A stretch of DNA of 8,836 nucleotides from positions 1-8,836 of the forward strand of contig JBDPYZ010000044.1 in NCBI GenBank assembly GCA_047291315.1, in the 5' to 3' direction. Source of the DNA: Arsenophonus fragariae (GTDB lineage: Bacteria > Pseudomonadota > Gammaproteobacteria > Enterobacterales > Enterobacteriaceae). Below the pieces are notes generated by a model that searched no databases, was not told the DNA's origin, and saw only the letters and a program-made list of their open reading frames with translations. Positions 1 through 5,401 of this stretch are shown here, one piece after another; positions within the stretch are counted from its first letter, which is position 1, and each line of letters begins with the position of its first letter. A program made the position numbers and the translations under genes.

Positions 1-21
1 AACATAAAAAAACCCAGAAAA

Positions 22-43
22 TAAAAAAGCCGCCTAAGCGACT
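22..43 (-). terminator. Rho-independent terminator, minus strand
   Basis: Read on the minus strand, AGTCGC and GCGGCT form a 6-bp stem (one G-T pair) around a TTAG loop, followed directly by a run of T (plus-strand A at 23-27). It is the distal one of two terminators downstream of the Q-type antiterminator. In lambda, a Q-dependent late terminator lies just downstream of Q, so this may be a tR'-like site. That role is inferred from position only. Confidence 0.7.
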
Positions 44-118
44 TTGATAAACAGGGATTAATGTTAGCTCCTTACTCGTTTTGGTTATTGAACTTGAGAG
101 TATTGTGGTAGCGTAAAT

Positions 119-143
119 GAAAAAACCCCGCAAAAGCGAGGTT
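119..143 (-). terminator. Rho-independent terminator, minus strand (proximal to Q)
   Basis: On the minus strand, AACCTCGC and GCGGGGTT form an 8-bp stem (one T-G pair) with a TTTT loop, followed by six T. This is the strongest hairpin terminator in the window. It sits about 170 bp beyond the end of the Q-like gene, and with the terminator at 22-43 it makes a tandem pair, as expected for a Q-regulated late leader or simply for the end of the early operon. Confidence 0.82.
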
Positions 144-150
144 TATGCTA

Positions 151-231
151 TTAATTCATAGGTGCAGTAGGTTTGTCATTAACATTTCCCACACCTAGCT
201 TCCTATTGTTTGGAAGTCTCACAAGTCCCAT
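151..231 (-). CDS. Possible 26-aa ORF between Q and the terminator
   Basis: A short frame (MGLVRLPNNRKLG..., ending ...DKPTAPMN) runs from an ATG at 231 to a TAA at 151 and stops just before the terminator stem. An in-frame TGA lies three codons upstream of the ATG, so the frame cannot be extended. There is no convincing ribosome binding site. A small phage peptide or a remnant of a larger gene are both possible. I do not recognise it; the composition is peptide-like but proves nothing. The remainder of 144-315 holds an inverted repeat (CTTCC/GGAAG near 200-215) and a TTGACT hexamer at about 306-311 on the minus strand that could be the -35 box of a late pR'-like promoter. Confidence 0.25.
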   Translation of the reverse strand: MGLVRLPNNRKLGVGNVNDKPTAPMN

Positions 232-315
232 AAGAGTTCATAAATAAAAATTTAATCAAAAAAGCACCATATTACCCTGTAATTGTTGCCCATTTGCTCA
301 TTAAAGTCAATGCCT

Positions 316-801
316 TTATTGCTTTATTTGACTACTATTAGGTATTTTATTGCTACTTTTCATCACATTTAGCAACCGATTGTAGATAAGATACAGGCTG
401 GCATTTAAAATATCATCGATTTCTCTTCTGCATGTTATTCGTGATGGTTTTTTACATCTTCCTCCCGCCCTTGTCATCATTCTTCTTGGCTTTGCCGTTT
501 TATGATAATAATTGGCTATGCTAAGTTTTGATTTACCATGAACATAATAACTCAATAGAATTTGATAGCCTCTCTCATCAATTCTCATCACTGAGTCAAC
601 TACCTGAGATATAAGCAAACCTTCATCATCACTACACATCGGCCTTGATGGCATGATTTCAGCTTTCGCCTGTTTCATATACCGCCAGATGATATTAAAT
701 TGCCATCTATCCAGTTCACCCGAATACACCCATCCGCCCCATAATTCTAGCCAATGATTTACCCAGTCATATTGTGCTTTTATTAATTCCAATTCCCTCA
801 T
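316..801 (-). CDS. Q-type late antitermination protein (phage_antitermQ / DUF1133-like)
   Basis: This 161-aa frame looks intact. The N-terminal part is Trp-rich (W13, W17, W21, W24), with a WGGWVYSG segment typical of short lambdoid Q antiterminators. Next comes the family signature MCSDDEGLLI (55-64), then a YYVHGKSKLSIA helix-turn-helix-like stretch (85-96). A strongly basic segment (about 101-126) and a closing helix follow. Q proteins of this type load on RNA polymerase at the late promoter and let it read through the terminator just downstream into lysis and structural genes. The start ATG at 801 is preceded by GGAGGGGAG, a strong though close ribosome binding site. Q is the last gene of the former pR operon and is followed by two terminators. 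It is one of the few frames here without visible damage. The family call rests on motif resemblance; which Q subfamily it belongs to is uncertain. Confidence 0.75.
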   Translation of the reverse strand: MRELELIKAQYDWVNHWLELWGGWVYSGELDRWQFNIIWRYMKQAKAEIMPSRPMCSDDEGLLISQVVDSVMRIDERGYQILLSYYVHGKSKLSIANYYHKTAKPRRMMTRAGGRCKKPSRITCRREIDDILNASLYLIYNRLLNVMKSSNKIPNSSQIKQ

Positions 802-865
802 CTCCCCTCCAGCAATACAGTATGATTAGGGGCATGGTGTTAACCATGAGCCCTGCTTTGAATGT

Positions 866-1111
866 TTAATCGTGGTTTAGTGTGTGGGCTATTTTGTTCG
901 CCCATTCGAAAGGTAATTCCTGTGCCTGGTACCAGTCCAGTAAGAAAAACTCAATGCGACCCGAATAGCCATCCAGACTCATCACTTTCATTCGCTTAAG
1001 CTCATCTTTCATCTGACTGTACAGTTCCTCCATTTCACTTTGTTTGAGTCTGATAGCTGTGTTAACCAGCATGGCTATTTGGGCAATTATCATCTCACCG
1101 TAGGTAATCAC
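866..1111 (-). CDS. Small phage protein of unknown function (81 aa)
   Basis: The frame begins at a GTG (1111) and overlaps the end of the upstream HNH-like gene by 19 bp, so translation may be coupled; an in-frame ATG lies a few codons further in (about 1096). The protein is mostly helical and charged in the middle (about residues 20-45, rich in Lys, Glu and Met), with a WYQAQELPFEWANKIAHTL tail. There are no membrane segments and no recognised motif. It lies in the nin-like region between the replication genes and Q, where lambdoid phages keep dispensable small genes. The fusion-like junction with the truncated HNH gene suggests a deletion has brought the two together. Function unknown. Confidence 0.5.
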   Translation of the reverse strand: MITYGEMIIAQIAMLVNTAIRLKQSEMEELYSQMKDELKRMKVMSLDGYSGRIEFFLLDWYQAQELPFEWANKIAHTLNHD

Positions 1112-1319
1112 TTAACTTACGATGACAGCCTATGCAGTGGGAGAAACTATTACAGGGATGATAACGGGTGGATTTGTGTCGTCTTGATTTGAAATGTGAG
1201 CAGTGTAGTTTAGCGCGTTCGTTCTGAAAATATCGTCCGCAATAATCGCATATCCAATTTGTTCTTTCACGGACTAATTCAGAGAACACGACATCATGCT
1301 TATCTCTTTTAAGTGCCAT
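1093..1319 (-). CDS. Truncated zinc-motif HNH/NinG-like phage protein
   Basis: The 74-aa frame has two CxxC-type zinc knuckles: C24xxC27 (ICDYC), then H39-C40-S-H42, and C62xxC65-H66 (HCIGCHRKL). This is the layout of phage HNH-like and NinG-like recombination nucleases. Such proteins normally continue well past the last Cys-His motif, often with a GG-N-P turn and a further domain. Here the frame stops eight residues later (SDYLR), and the next gene begins inside it, so the C-terminal part seems to have been lost. Its ATG follows immediately on the TAA of the upstream gene (TAAATG), indicating translational coupling. If it folds, it would bind zinc, but nuclease activity is doubtful. The truncation is an inference from family habit. 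Confidence 0.6.
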
Positions 1320-1589
1320 TTAATTTTCCTGCTCCTGTTTTAATTTCATATACTCAGAACTTTCAGGTATTGTCACGAAACAACCTATCCCAGCTGCCCA
1401 GCATTCCACTCTTTGCATAAAAATATGCATCTCCCCTGTATCGATTTTAGATATTCTACTGAGCACTCTGACACGCTCTGGCTCCTGTGTGGTCACATCA
1501 ATACGCTCGACCACTTCATAGCCAAGAAATGTGTGCTTAAGCATTTCCTTCACTTGCTCAGGTGTGAAGTGAGCGCCATTAGCACACAT
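1320..1589 (-). CDS. Hypothetical phage protein (89 aa)
   Basis: An intact-looking 89-aa frame with an amphipathic N-terminal segment (FTPEQVKEMLKHTF, about 8-21), a region that looks like beta strands with alternating charge (about 25-65), and a C-terminal helix rich in Lys, Glu and Gln. There is no signal peptide, membrane helix or known motif. The ATG at 1589 has only a weak ribosome binding site (AAAAG). Its stop codon abuts the start of the HNH-like gene, so the two are co-translated. It is part of the nin-like block of the former pR operon. Function unknown. A plus-strand frame opposite it (1413-1595) is a shadow. Confidence 0.5.
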   Translation of the reverse strand: MCANGAHFTPEQVKEMLKHTFLGYEVVERIDVTTQEPERVRVLSRISKIDTGEMHIFMQRVECWAAGIGCFVTIPESSEYMKLKQEQEN

Positions 1590-1751
1590 TGTTAATTACT
1601 TTTCTTTTAGTCAAAATTTTACTAAAGTTAAAATGCACAGAGGTTTAACCATCCTTAACAATGGTTGCTTCGATGATGTATTTCATTGGAGTGGGGGCCT
1701 GATTGTTTACAGGTATTGAAGTTGAAAGTTAGTATCTAGAGACGTTGTGAT
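1590..1751 (-). other. Gap with remnant coding traces
   Basis: No full gene fits here. On the minus strand, a 13-codon frame (MKYIIEATIVKDG) runs from an ATG at 1686 to a TAA at 1645. It looks like the first residues of a small phage protein cut off early and is preceded by a weak AT-poor leader. Nothing else is supported. Confidence 0.3.
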
Positions 1752-2254
1752 TCATCCAGATTTGATCATAGTAACTTTAGACATGTTAGCAATATAATTG
1801 TAGGTACTTTCTTTTTCTTCTGCAAGAAACTGGTGAGCTTGCTTATCTAGATACAGTGAAATTTTTCCTTCCCATCCCTCCCCGTTTCGCTGTTTTTCTA
1901 AACACAGTATTGATGCAGGTTCTTTTAAGTACCCTTTTTCTTTTTCGGTTAATACCTGACTGCACCGAATTCATCGGCTATCCCAAGAAACTGTTTTGCC
2001 TCTGCCATCGCCTGATACAAACTACAGTCCCTGGCCTGTACCCAAAAATCCAGTAAATCTCCCCCTATTCCCTAGGCAAAATCTGTCCAGACTTTTTTGC
2101 CAGACAGGTTAACCTTAAAACTTTTCCCCTGCTCGCCATGAACAGAGCCTGCTACCCACTCATGACCCTCTTTTTTGCCTTCAGGCAAGAGATATTTAGC
2201 CACTCTTGCCCCCTCAAGCCATAAACGCTCGGATAATTCTGTAATGGTAATCAT
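1752..2254 (-). pseudogene. Phage primase/helicase with its core deleted (both ends remain)
   Basis: The ATG at 2254 has a good ribosome binding site (GAGGG). The first 60 codons match the N-terminal zinc-binding/primase part of phage bifunctional primase-helicases (TELSERLW, YLLPEGKKEGHEWVAGS, GKSFKV, VWTDFA). A TAG at 2072-2074 interrupts, but the same frame goes on directly with GGDLLDFWVQ and SLYQAMAEAKQFLGI before further stops near 1950. A second frame then reads LCLEKQRNGEGWEGKISLYL and DKQAHQFLAEEKE, which is the style of the C-terminal tail of DnaB-like helicases, down to a TGA at 1752-1754. Such proteins are usually around 700-800 residues. Only about 100 N-terminal and 70 C-terminal codons survive, in different frames. 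So the TOPRIM and helicase core are missing and the gene is dead. The family call is by motif resemblance. Confidence 0.75.
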
Positions 2255-2261
2255 GCTTCCC

Positions 2262-2354
2262 TCAGATTAAATGTGTCAAACCCGTATTGAATAATGCATC
2301 CATCCAGCCAGAGTTATACCCACGGATGAGTATTGATTTTATGATTGATTTCAT
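2262..2354 (-). CDS. Possible 30-aa ORF upstream of the primase remnant
   Basis: A short frame from ATG 2354 to TGA 2262 encodes MKSIIKSILIRGYNSGWMDA and then LFNTGLTHLI. It ends 7 bp before the primase ATG, within the ribosome binding site region of that gene, so it could be a small coupled phage gene. There is no clear ribosome binding site of its own. Small basic ORFs of this size are common between the O-like and P-like genes of enterobacterial prophages, but I do not recognise this one. Confidence 0.35.
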   Translation of the reverse strand: MKSIIKSILIRGYNSGWMDALFNTGLTHLI

Positions 2355-2364
2355 GATGATTTGG

Positions 2365-3037
2365 TTAGAAAAATACCAGTCCATTTTTAGCGATGGTAAT
2401 TGTTGATTGGCTAGTTAAAAGTTGTCTTTGCTGCTCGCGTTTACGTGCTACTTTGTTTTGATAATTCAATTTTGCACTCAATGCTGAAAACCAGTTTTTA
2501 GGTTTTTCTTTGCTGAATTCAACATCAAATCGTTTCAACTCCTGCAATAAATCAATATCTGAAAATATCAACTCCCATTGACTAAAATCTTTTTGATTGA
2601 GTGGAATGACTTCACCTTCAAACGCATAACGAGAAATTTTTTTCGTGTTTTTTTCAATTATGTTTTTTGGGTGTTAAGATCTTTAGATTCTACGTTAGGT
2701 TCTACTGATAGATTCTGAGTACCGTTTTGGGATCATTACCAACTTCGGTACTATTCCTTTTTTGGGTATGTTTTAAGTCTATATTTAACTTTAAAACTTT
2801 AACTTGTTTTGTCGCCCCTTTTCTCTCTCCTGTATCAATTATCAAACCTTCAGTTATCATTTGGTTTATTTGTCGGCAGATAGTTTTCCTGTCTAATCCA
2901 GTATCATTTGACAACCTCTGAATACTTGGATAACAACAATGATGTTCCACATCTCTATCAGCAAGAGCCAGTAATAACAACTTTTGAGAAGCTTTTAAGT
3001 TAATACTCCATACCCAATTTGTTGCTATTCTACTCAT
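2365..3037 (-). pseudogene. Phage O-type winged-helix replication protein, frameshifted
   Basis: The first 104 codons from ATG 3037 (ribosome binding site AGAGG) give a clear winged-helix/HTH replication initiator N-terminus. It opens with SRIATNWVWSINL, then LLALADRD, and then an HTH over about residues 36-66 (YPSIQRLSNDTGLDRKTICRQ). A basic GERKGATKQVKV strand follows. Near 2722-2728 one base appears lost in a G run, so the frame ends at a TAG (2702-2704). The continuation GTQNLSVEPNVESKDLNTQK is found in the next frame. A second shift in an A-rich stretch (about 2652-2668) leads to KKISRYAFEGEVIPLNQKDF and the typical C-terminal domain ending at 2365 (EKPKNWFSALSAKLNYQNK). Repaired, the protein would be about 223 residues, with an intact DnaT/O-like layout. 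In lambda terms it would bind the origin and recruit the helicase. The 68-residue C-terminal frame that can start at a TTG (2571) is not an independent gene. Confidence 0.78.
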
Positions 3038-3205
3038 ACGGATTACCTCTAATTGATTCTTTACGATGTTTAAGTCTTAATTTTGCATCTTCTAATACGG
3101 CTCTAAGCTTCCTGGCGCCTAATTTTCCCTTACGGAACGATTAACTCTGTCTCGAATAATGTTTTTATAGATATTTGACTGGTAAAAACTTCGCTTTTTT
3201 GGCAT
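3030..3205 (-). pseudogene. Small phage ORF upstream of the O-like gene, frameshifted
   Basis: From ATG 3205 (ribosome binding site AAGG) the frame reads MPKKRSFYQSNIYKNIIRD and then stops at a TAG after about 28 codons. In the next frame, RKGKLGARKLRAVLEDAKLR followed by LKHRKESIRGNPYE continues to a TAG that overlaps the ATG of the O-like gene (TATGAGTAG). The span is 176 bp, one base short of a whole frame, so a single-base deletion near 3115-3125 is the simplest explanation. The repaired product would be a very basic protein of about 58 aa, translationally coupled to the replication gene. Family unknown. Confidence 0.55.
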
Positions 3206-3281
3206 AATTACCTTGCTGCAACTGAAAGAAAATAAAGGGAAATTAGCAGTTTCCATTCATGTAAAATTCCTTAAATATTTG

Positions 3282-3386
3282 CTAATTAGAGAAATCCATC
3301 AAACATTCACAAGCTTTCTCGTTTTTTAACCTTGAAGCTTCTTTTTTTGCAATCTGAGATGCTCTAACATATCAATCAGCTTTCAT
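3282..3386 (-). pseudogene. Tiny phage ORF overlapping the cII stop, with a nonsense codon
   Basis: An ATG at 3386 overlaps the stop of cII (ATATGA), the usual coupling in such operons. The frame reads MKAD, then TGA, then YVRASQIAKKEASRLKNEKA and CECLMDFSN to a TAG at 3282. Apart from that one TGA (consistent with a TGG to TGA change) the 34-codon frame is open and helix-like. Function unknown. The stretch 3206-3281 between it and the next ORF holds nothing I can support. Confidence 0.4.
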
Positions 3387-3626
3387 ATCTCTTCGCCTGA
3401 TATATTCGTAATGACGACATCCTGTGATAATGAGTCATACCCAATGGCATGAAGTAGTTTTGCCATCTTCACAACCAGTCCGTTTTCTGCTTGCCAACGA
3501 GTTACCTGTGATTCGTGAACACCAATAGTTTTGGCCACTTTCCTGCCTGAGGTTAATAGAATTTCTTTTCTAAATTTTGACTTCGATTTGTTTCGCATTT
3601 GATTTGCGTGTAATTGAGGTTTCCAT
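3383..3626 (-). pseudogene. cII: CII-like activator, frameshifted near its start
   Basis: The lambda CII-type N-terminus METSITRKSNAKQIE begins at ATG 3626, but that frame stops after 18 codons. Shifted by one base, the protein continues from about codon 15 as SKFRKEILLTSGRKVAKTIG, then VHESQVTRWQAENG, and on to a TGA at 3383. GRKVAKTIGVHESQVTRWQ is the CII helix-turn-helix. The region after it differs from usual CII (DSLSQDVVITNISGEEI instead of an Arg-rich tail), so the C-terminus is also altered. An internal ATG at 3598 would give a 71-aa protein that keeps the HTH but has no ribosome binding site. CII activates cI and integrase promoters for lysogeny; here it is probably non-functional. 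It lies just after nutR, as in lambda. Confidence 0.7.
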
Positions 3627-3664
3627 GTCTATAATTAATTCCATAAGTTTTAGATAATAGTTAT

Positions 3665-3712
3665 CCCTCCCGATGAGCTGGGAATTTAAAAATCTCCCAA
3701 TTTCAGGGAGGC
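3665..3712 (-). repeat. Nested inverted repeats after nutR (tR1-like region)
   Basis: CCTCCC at the nutR boxB and GGGAGG about 35 bp further on (plus 3665-3670) are complementary. A TGGGA/TCCCA pair lies between them. On the minus strand the boxB hairpin is followed by GATTTTT. This is where lambda has its tR1 terminator. The structure could let boxB exist in two alternative folds, but there is no good T tract after the outer stem, so a terminator is not certain. Confidence 0.4.
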
Positions 3713-3729
3713 CAAGTTGTTAAAGAGCA
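3694..3729 (-). promoter_or_regulatory. nutR antitermination site (boxA and boxB)
   Basis: On the minus strand, TGCTCTTTAACA (3718-3729) is a perfect boxA, the form also seen in ribosomal leaders. Eight bases later, CTCCC-TGAAATT-GGGAG (3694-3710) forms a 5-bp boxB-like hairpin whose loop contains GAAA. The site starts 13 bp after the cro stop codon, the position of lambda nutR. The boxB closing pair is T-T, not T-A, so N binding may be weakened. No boxC is visible. Confidence 0.75.
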
Positions 3730-3741
3730 GCTTTTTTTAAA

Positions 3742-3964
3742 CTAAAAATTACATTTTATTAAGATAATTATTATTCTTTGTATAAATGACGGCTCGAACT
3801 TTAATGCTCCATTAGTTCTATATTCGGCTTCCAAAGCTCTAGATTTAGGTATTATTTGACTATTTCGTTTACGCCACATATATACAGCCTCTAGAGTGAT
3901 GCCATAAAAATCGGCTATATACCTATTTTTACCAAAATATGGCTTTAACTGATGTAAGTGTCAT
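3742..3964 (-). pseudogene. cro: Cro-like repressor, frameshifted
   Basis: From ATG 3964 (ribosome binding site GGAAGTGG) the frame begins MTLT. One extra base at about 3948-3950 (ACATCAG where ACACAG would fit) puts the rest in the next frame: QLKPYFGKNRYIADFYGITL, then EAVYMWRKRNSQIIPKSRALE, and on to a TAG at 3742. The second part has the compact HTH of short Cro/YdaS-like proteins (YIADFYGITLEAVYMWRKR). Length about 73 residues when repaired, and position (first gene after pR, directly upstream of nutR) fit a Cro repressor. The upstream frame closes at a TGA and there is no usable internal start, so no full Cro can be made. Confidence 0.72.
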
Positions 3965-3977
3965 ACCACTTCCATTT

Positions 3978-4012
3978 ATATAAGTTTATTTATATTATAT
4001 AAAATAAGTTTA
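3978..4012. promoter_or_regulatory. Candidate oR operators between cI and cro
   Basis: ATAAGTTTA occurs at 3980-3988 and again at 4004-4012, a 24-bp repeat distance equal to the centre spacing of lambda oR1 and oR2. One copy lies in the pR spacer, the other just downstream of the -10 box, so a repressor bound there would block pR. ATATAA/TTATAT (3978-3995) is also an 18-bp palindrome. The AT-rich sequence makes chance repeats likely, so this is tentative. Confidence 0.45.
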
Positions 4013-4022
4013 ATTAGGTCAA
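3994..4022 (-). promoter_or_regulatory. pR promoter for the cro/early operon
   Basis: On the minus strand, TTGACC (4017-4022) and a perfect TATAAT (3994-3999) are separated by exactly 17 bp. It reads toward the cro-like gene, whose ATG lies 30 bp after the -10 box. This is the best sigma-70 promoter in the window. Confidence 0.85.
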
Positions 4023-4069
4023 TAAAAATTAAAATAAAATAAATTAGATTGCAAATTCAGGAGTCTATT

Positions 4070-4720
4070 GTGAAAACATTAGGTCAACGCCTCAAATATT
4101 TGAGAAAATCAAAAAAATACACCCAAGTTACACTTGGAAAATCAATAGGCGTTACAGGAGTTACTGTAGGATATTGGGAAAAAGATCTAAATGAACCTGG
4201 GGGTAAAGCTCTTAGCAAACTAGCGAAAGCTCTTAATACAACTGAAAACTACTTGCTATATGGAAAAAATCCAGGCTCAGTTACTCCTATAAAAAACAAC
4301 GATATTCGATTCATTCCTCTATTGTCTTGGGAAGAAGCAATTTCTTTTACCAAAAATGGAGGCTATGAAATGCATAACGAAAAGAAAATAATACCTGATT
4401 TTGTTAATGCTTCACCAAAGGCTTTTTGTGTAAGAATAGATGACGATACAATGGTTAATCCTTGTGGAGAAAAAAGTATTCCTAAAGGTTCAATTATTAC
4501 TATAGATCCTTTAGCTGAACCAACGAATGGAAAAATAGTTGCTGCTATCATCTCTGATAATTTAAGTAATCCCCCACGAAATATAATGATGGTAAAAAAA
4601 TTAGTTATCTATGGACTAAATAATTATTTAATGCCATTAAACCCCAGATACGATAAAATACTCATAACTGATTCTTGCGAAATTATTGGTACGGTTCGTG
4701 GTGTCCACTTCGAATTGTAA
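4070..4720 (+). CDS. cI: CI-type phage repressor with altered S24 peptidase site
   Basis: This 216-aa protein has an N-terminal HTH (about residues 4-65: LGQRLKYLRKSKKYTQ, then IGVTGVTVGYWEKD) and a C-terminal LexA/CI-type S24 domain (about 80-214). I chose the GTG at 4070 because CAGGAG lies 6 bases upstream; a TTG at 4049 lacks such a site. CI holds the prophage dormant by blocking pR and pL, and normally cleaves itself on RecA signalling. In this copy the usual Asp-Ser-Met nucleophile motif reads Asp-Thr-Met (Thr127), and the cleavage pair in SWxxAG reads Ala90-Ile91 (SWEEAI). The Lys of MVKKL (176) is retained. Binding could be normal while self-cleavage is probably lost. It is divergent from cro and is the only immunity gene with an open frame. 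Confidence 0.85.
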   Translation: MKTLGQRLKYLRKSKKYTQVTLGKSIGVTGVTVGYWEKDLNEPGGKALSKLAKALNTTENYLLYGKNPGSVTPIKNNDIRFIPLLSWEEAISFTKNGGYEMHNEKKIIPDFVNASPKAFCVRIDDDTMVNPCGEKSIPKGSIITIDPLAEPTNGKIVAAIISDNLSNPPRNIMMVKKLVIYGLNNYLMPLNPRYDKILITDSCEIIGTVRGVHFEL

Positions 4721-5061
4721 CCCTCCTAGTCTTATATGGCGATTTAATGTTGCTAAAAAACAAAATATATTTATTTTTAGTTGCAAAAAAAAATATTTTA
4801 TATTTAATCCTATCAACTCACTGCAACCGGCAAAAGCCAGACAAGACAATACCGGGAATTATCTGAAACTTTGCCAGACGTTGCTAAGTATCCAGACTGA
4901 GGCGTATGAACATGAAGGCAGTAGATTGAGATGATAGACAAATCAATTTCAGGATATGTGAATGTGGATTAGAGAAGATGAGAAAGAACAGTACAAAAAA
5001 TTGCAGGAAAAAACGGAAATAACCCCAGACAATTTTGTAATTGAATCTAAGGCTCCGCTTC
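4721..5061 (+). other. Gap after cI with fragments of uncertain coding origin
   Basis: No intact gene is supported here. A plus-strand frame over about 4820-4934 reads LQPAKARQDNTGNYLKLCQT and LLSIQTEAYEHEGSRLR and looks protein-like, but has no start or upstream context. A second one from ATG 4962 (MWIREDEKEQYKKLQEKTEI) is also protein-like for about 30 codons. Both may be relics of a gene between cI and pL, the place of rexAB in lambda, though neither resembles Rex. The stretch 4946-4967 is a diverged copy of part of the repeated leader element described at 7213-7324. An AT-only inverted repeat (CTAAAAA/TTTTTAG, about 4754-4783) could be a weak end-of-cI terminator. Confidence 0.35.
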
Positions 5062-5324
5062 TTAGGCCTTGTTATTTTCGTCGACAATATTTATTAGGCG
5101 AAGTACATGCAATACAAAGCTTTTCTCAGCATCAACAAGAAAAGTAATGTTTGGATCATCACTGAAAGTCAGATCTTTAACAAAATTTTCAATACCTTCT
5201 CTATTAACAAGGCCTTTACTAATCATGGACGAAATAATACCGAGAGTGATTTCTGAACTACTGTGAAGTTTTTTGCTTTCTTTTCAAGAATGCAAATTCT
5301 CTCTTCCAGAGAAGCAGTTTTCAT
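5062..5324 (-). pseudogene. Unknown small phage gene divergent from pL, frameshifted
   Basis: From ATG 5324 (ribosome binding site AGAGGT) the frame reads MKTASLEERICILEKKAKN and then stops after about 34 codons. Adding one A in the run at 5267-5272 joins it to a long clean frame: LHSSSEITLGIISSMISKGL, VNREGIENFVKDLTFSDDPN and so on, to a TAA at 5062. The total of 263 bp is one base short of a full frame, so the repaired protein would be 87 aa, mostly helical, soluble, with an N-terminal coiled-coil-like segment. It is transcribed away from pL, between pL and cI, so its promoter must overlap the pL control region. I do not recognise the family. The single change in a homopolymer makes a sequencing error a real alternative. 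Confidence 0.55.
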
Positions 5325-5348
5325 CTTTTACCTCTATGTAGTTGTTGG

Positions 5349-5377
5349 TTGTTAGAACAGTAATCATACCACATAGT
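5349..5377 (+). promoter_or_regulatory. Candidate pL promoter
   Basis: TTGTTA (5349-5354) and CATAGT (5372-5377) are 17 bp apart, each matching 4 of 6 consensus bases. The predicted start falls inside the operator palindrome at 5379-5395. It would drive the nutL leader and N. The match is modest; the position is what supports it. Confidence 0.5.
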
Positions 5378-5378
5378 C

Positions 5379-5395
5379 ATCCGTTAACAACGGAT
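5379..5395. promoter_or_regulatory. 17-bp operator palindrome at pL (oL candidate)
   Basis: ATCCGTT-AAC-AACGGAT has perfect 7-bp arms around a 3-bp centre, the size of a lambdoid repressor operator. It overlaps the expected pL start site, upstream of nutL and N. No matching palindrome occurs in the cI-cro intergenic region; only a lone half-site (ACAACGGAT) appears near 6051. Confidence 0.65.
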
Positions 5396-5401
5396 ACCAC
5401 C

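Noticed and set aside
1413..1595. Plus-strand open frame opposite the 89-aa phage gene
   Set aside because: No ribosome binding site, wrong strand for the operon and fully overlapped by a better frame.
1856..2056. Plus-strand open frame of 66 codons
   Set aside because: It is antisense to the primase/helicase remnant, whose motifs on the minus strand are recognisable; hydrophobic composition follows from the antisense reading.
2727..2921. Plus-strand open frame opposite the O-like gene
   Set aside because: Shadow of the HTH replication gene on the other strand; no start signal.
4637..4849. Minus-strand frame over the end of cI
   Set aside because: Overlaps the well-supported cI gene and has no ribosome binding site or motif.
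4884..5087. Minus-strand Phe/Leu-rich frame
   Set aside because: The membrane-like look results from antisense reading of an A-rich stretch; no start signal.
5069..5266. Plus-strand frame across the divergent gene
   Set aside because: The minus strand carries a better frame with a ribosome binding site and a single repairable shift.
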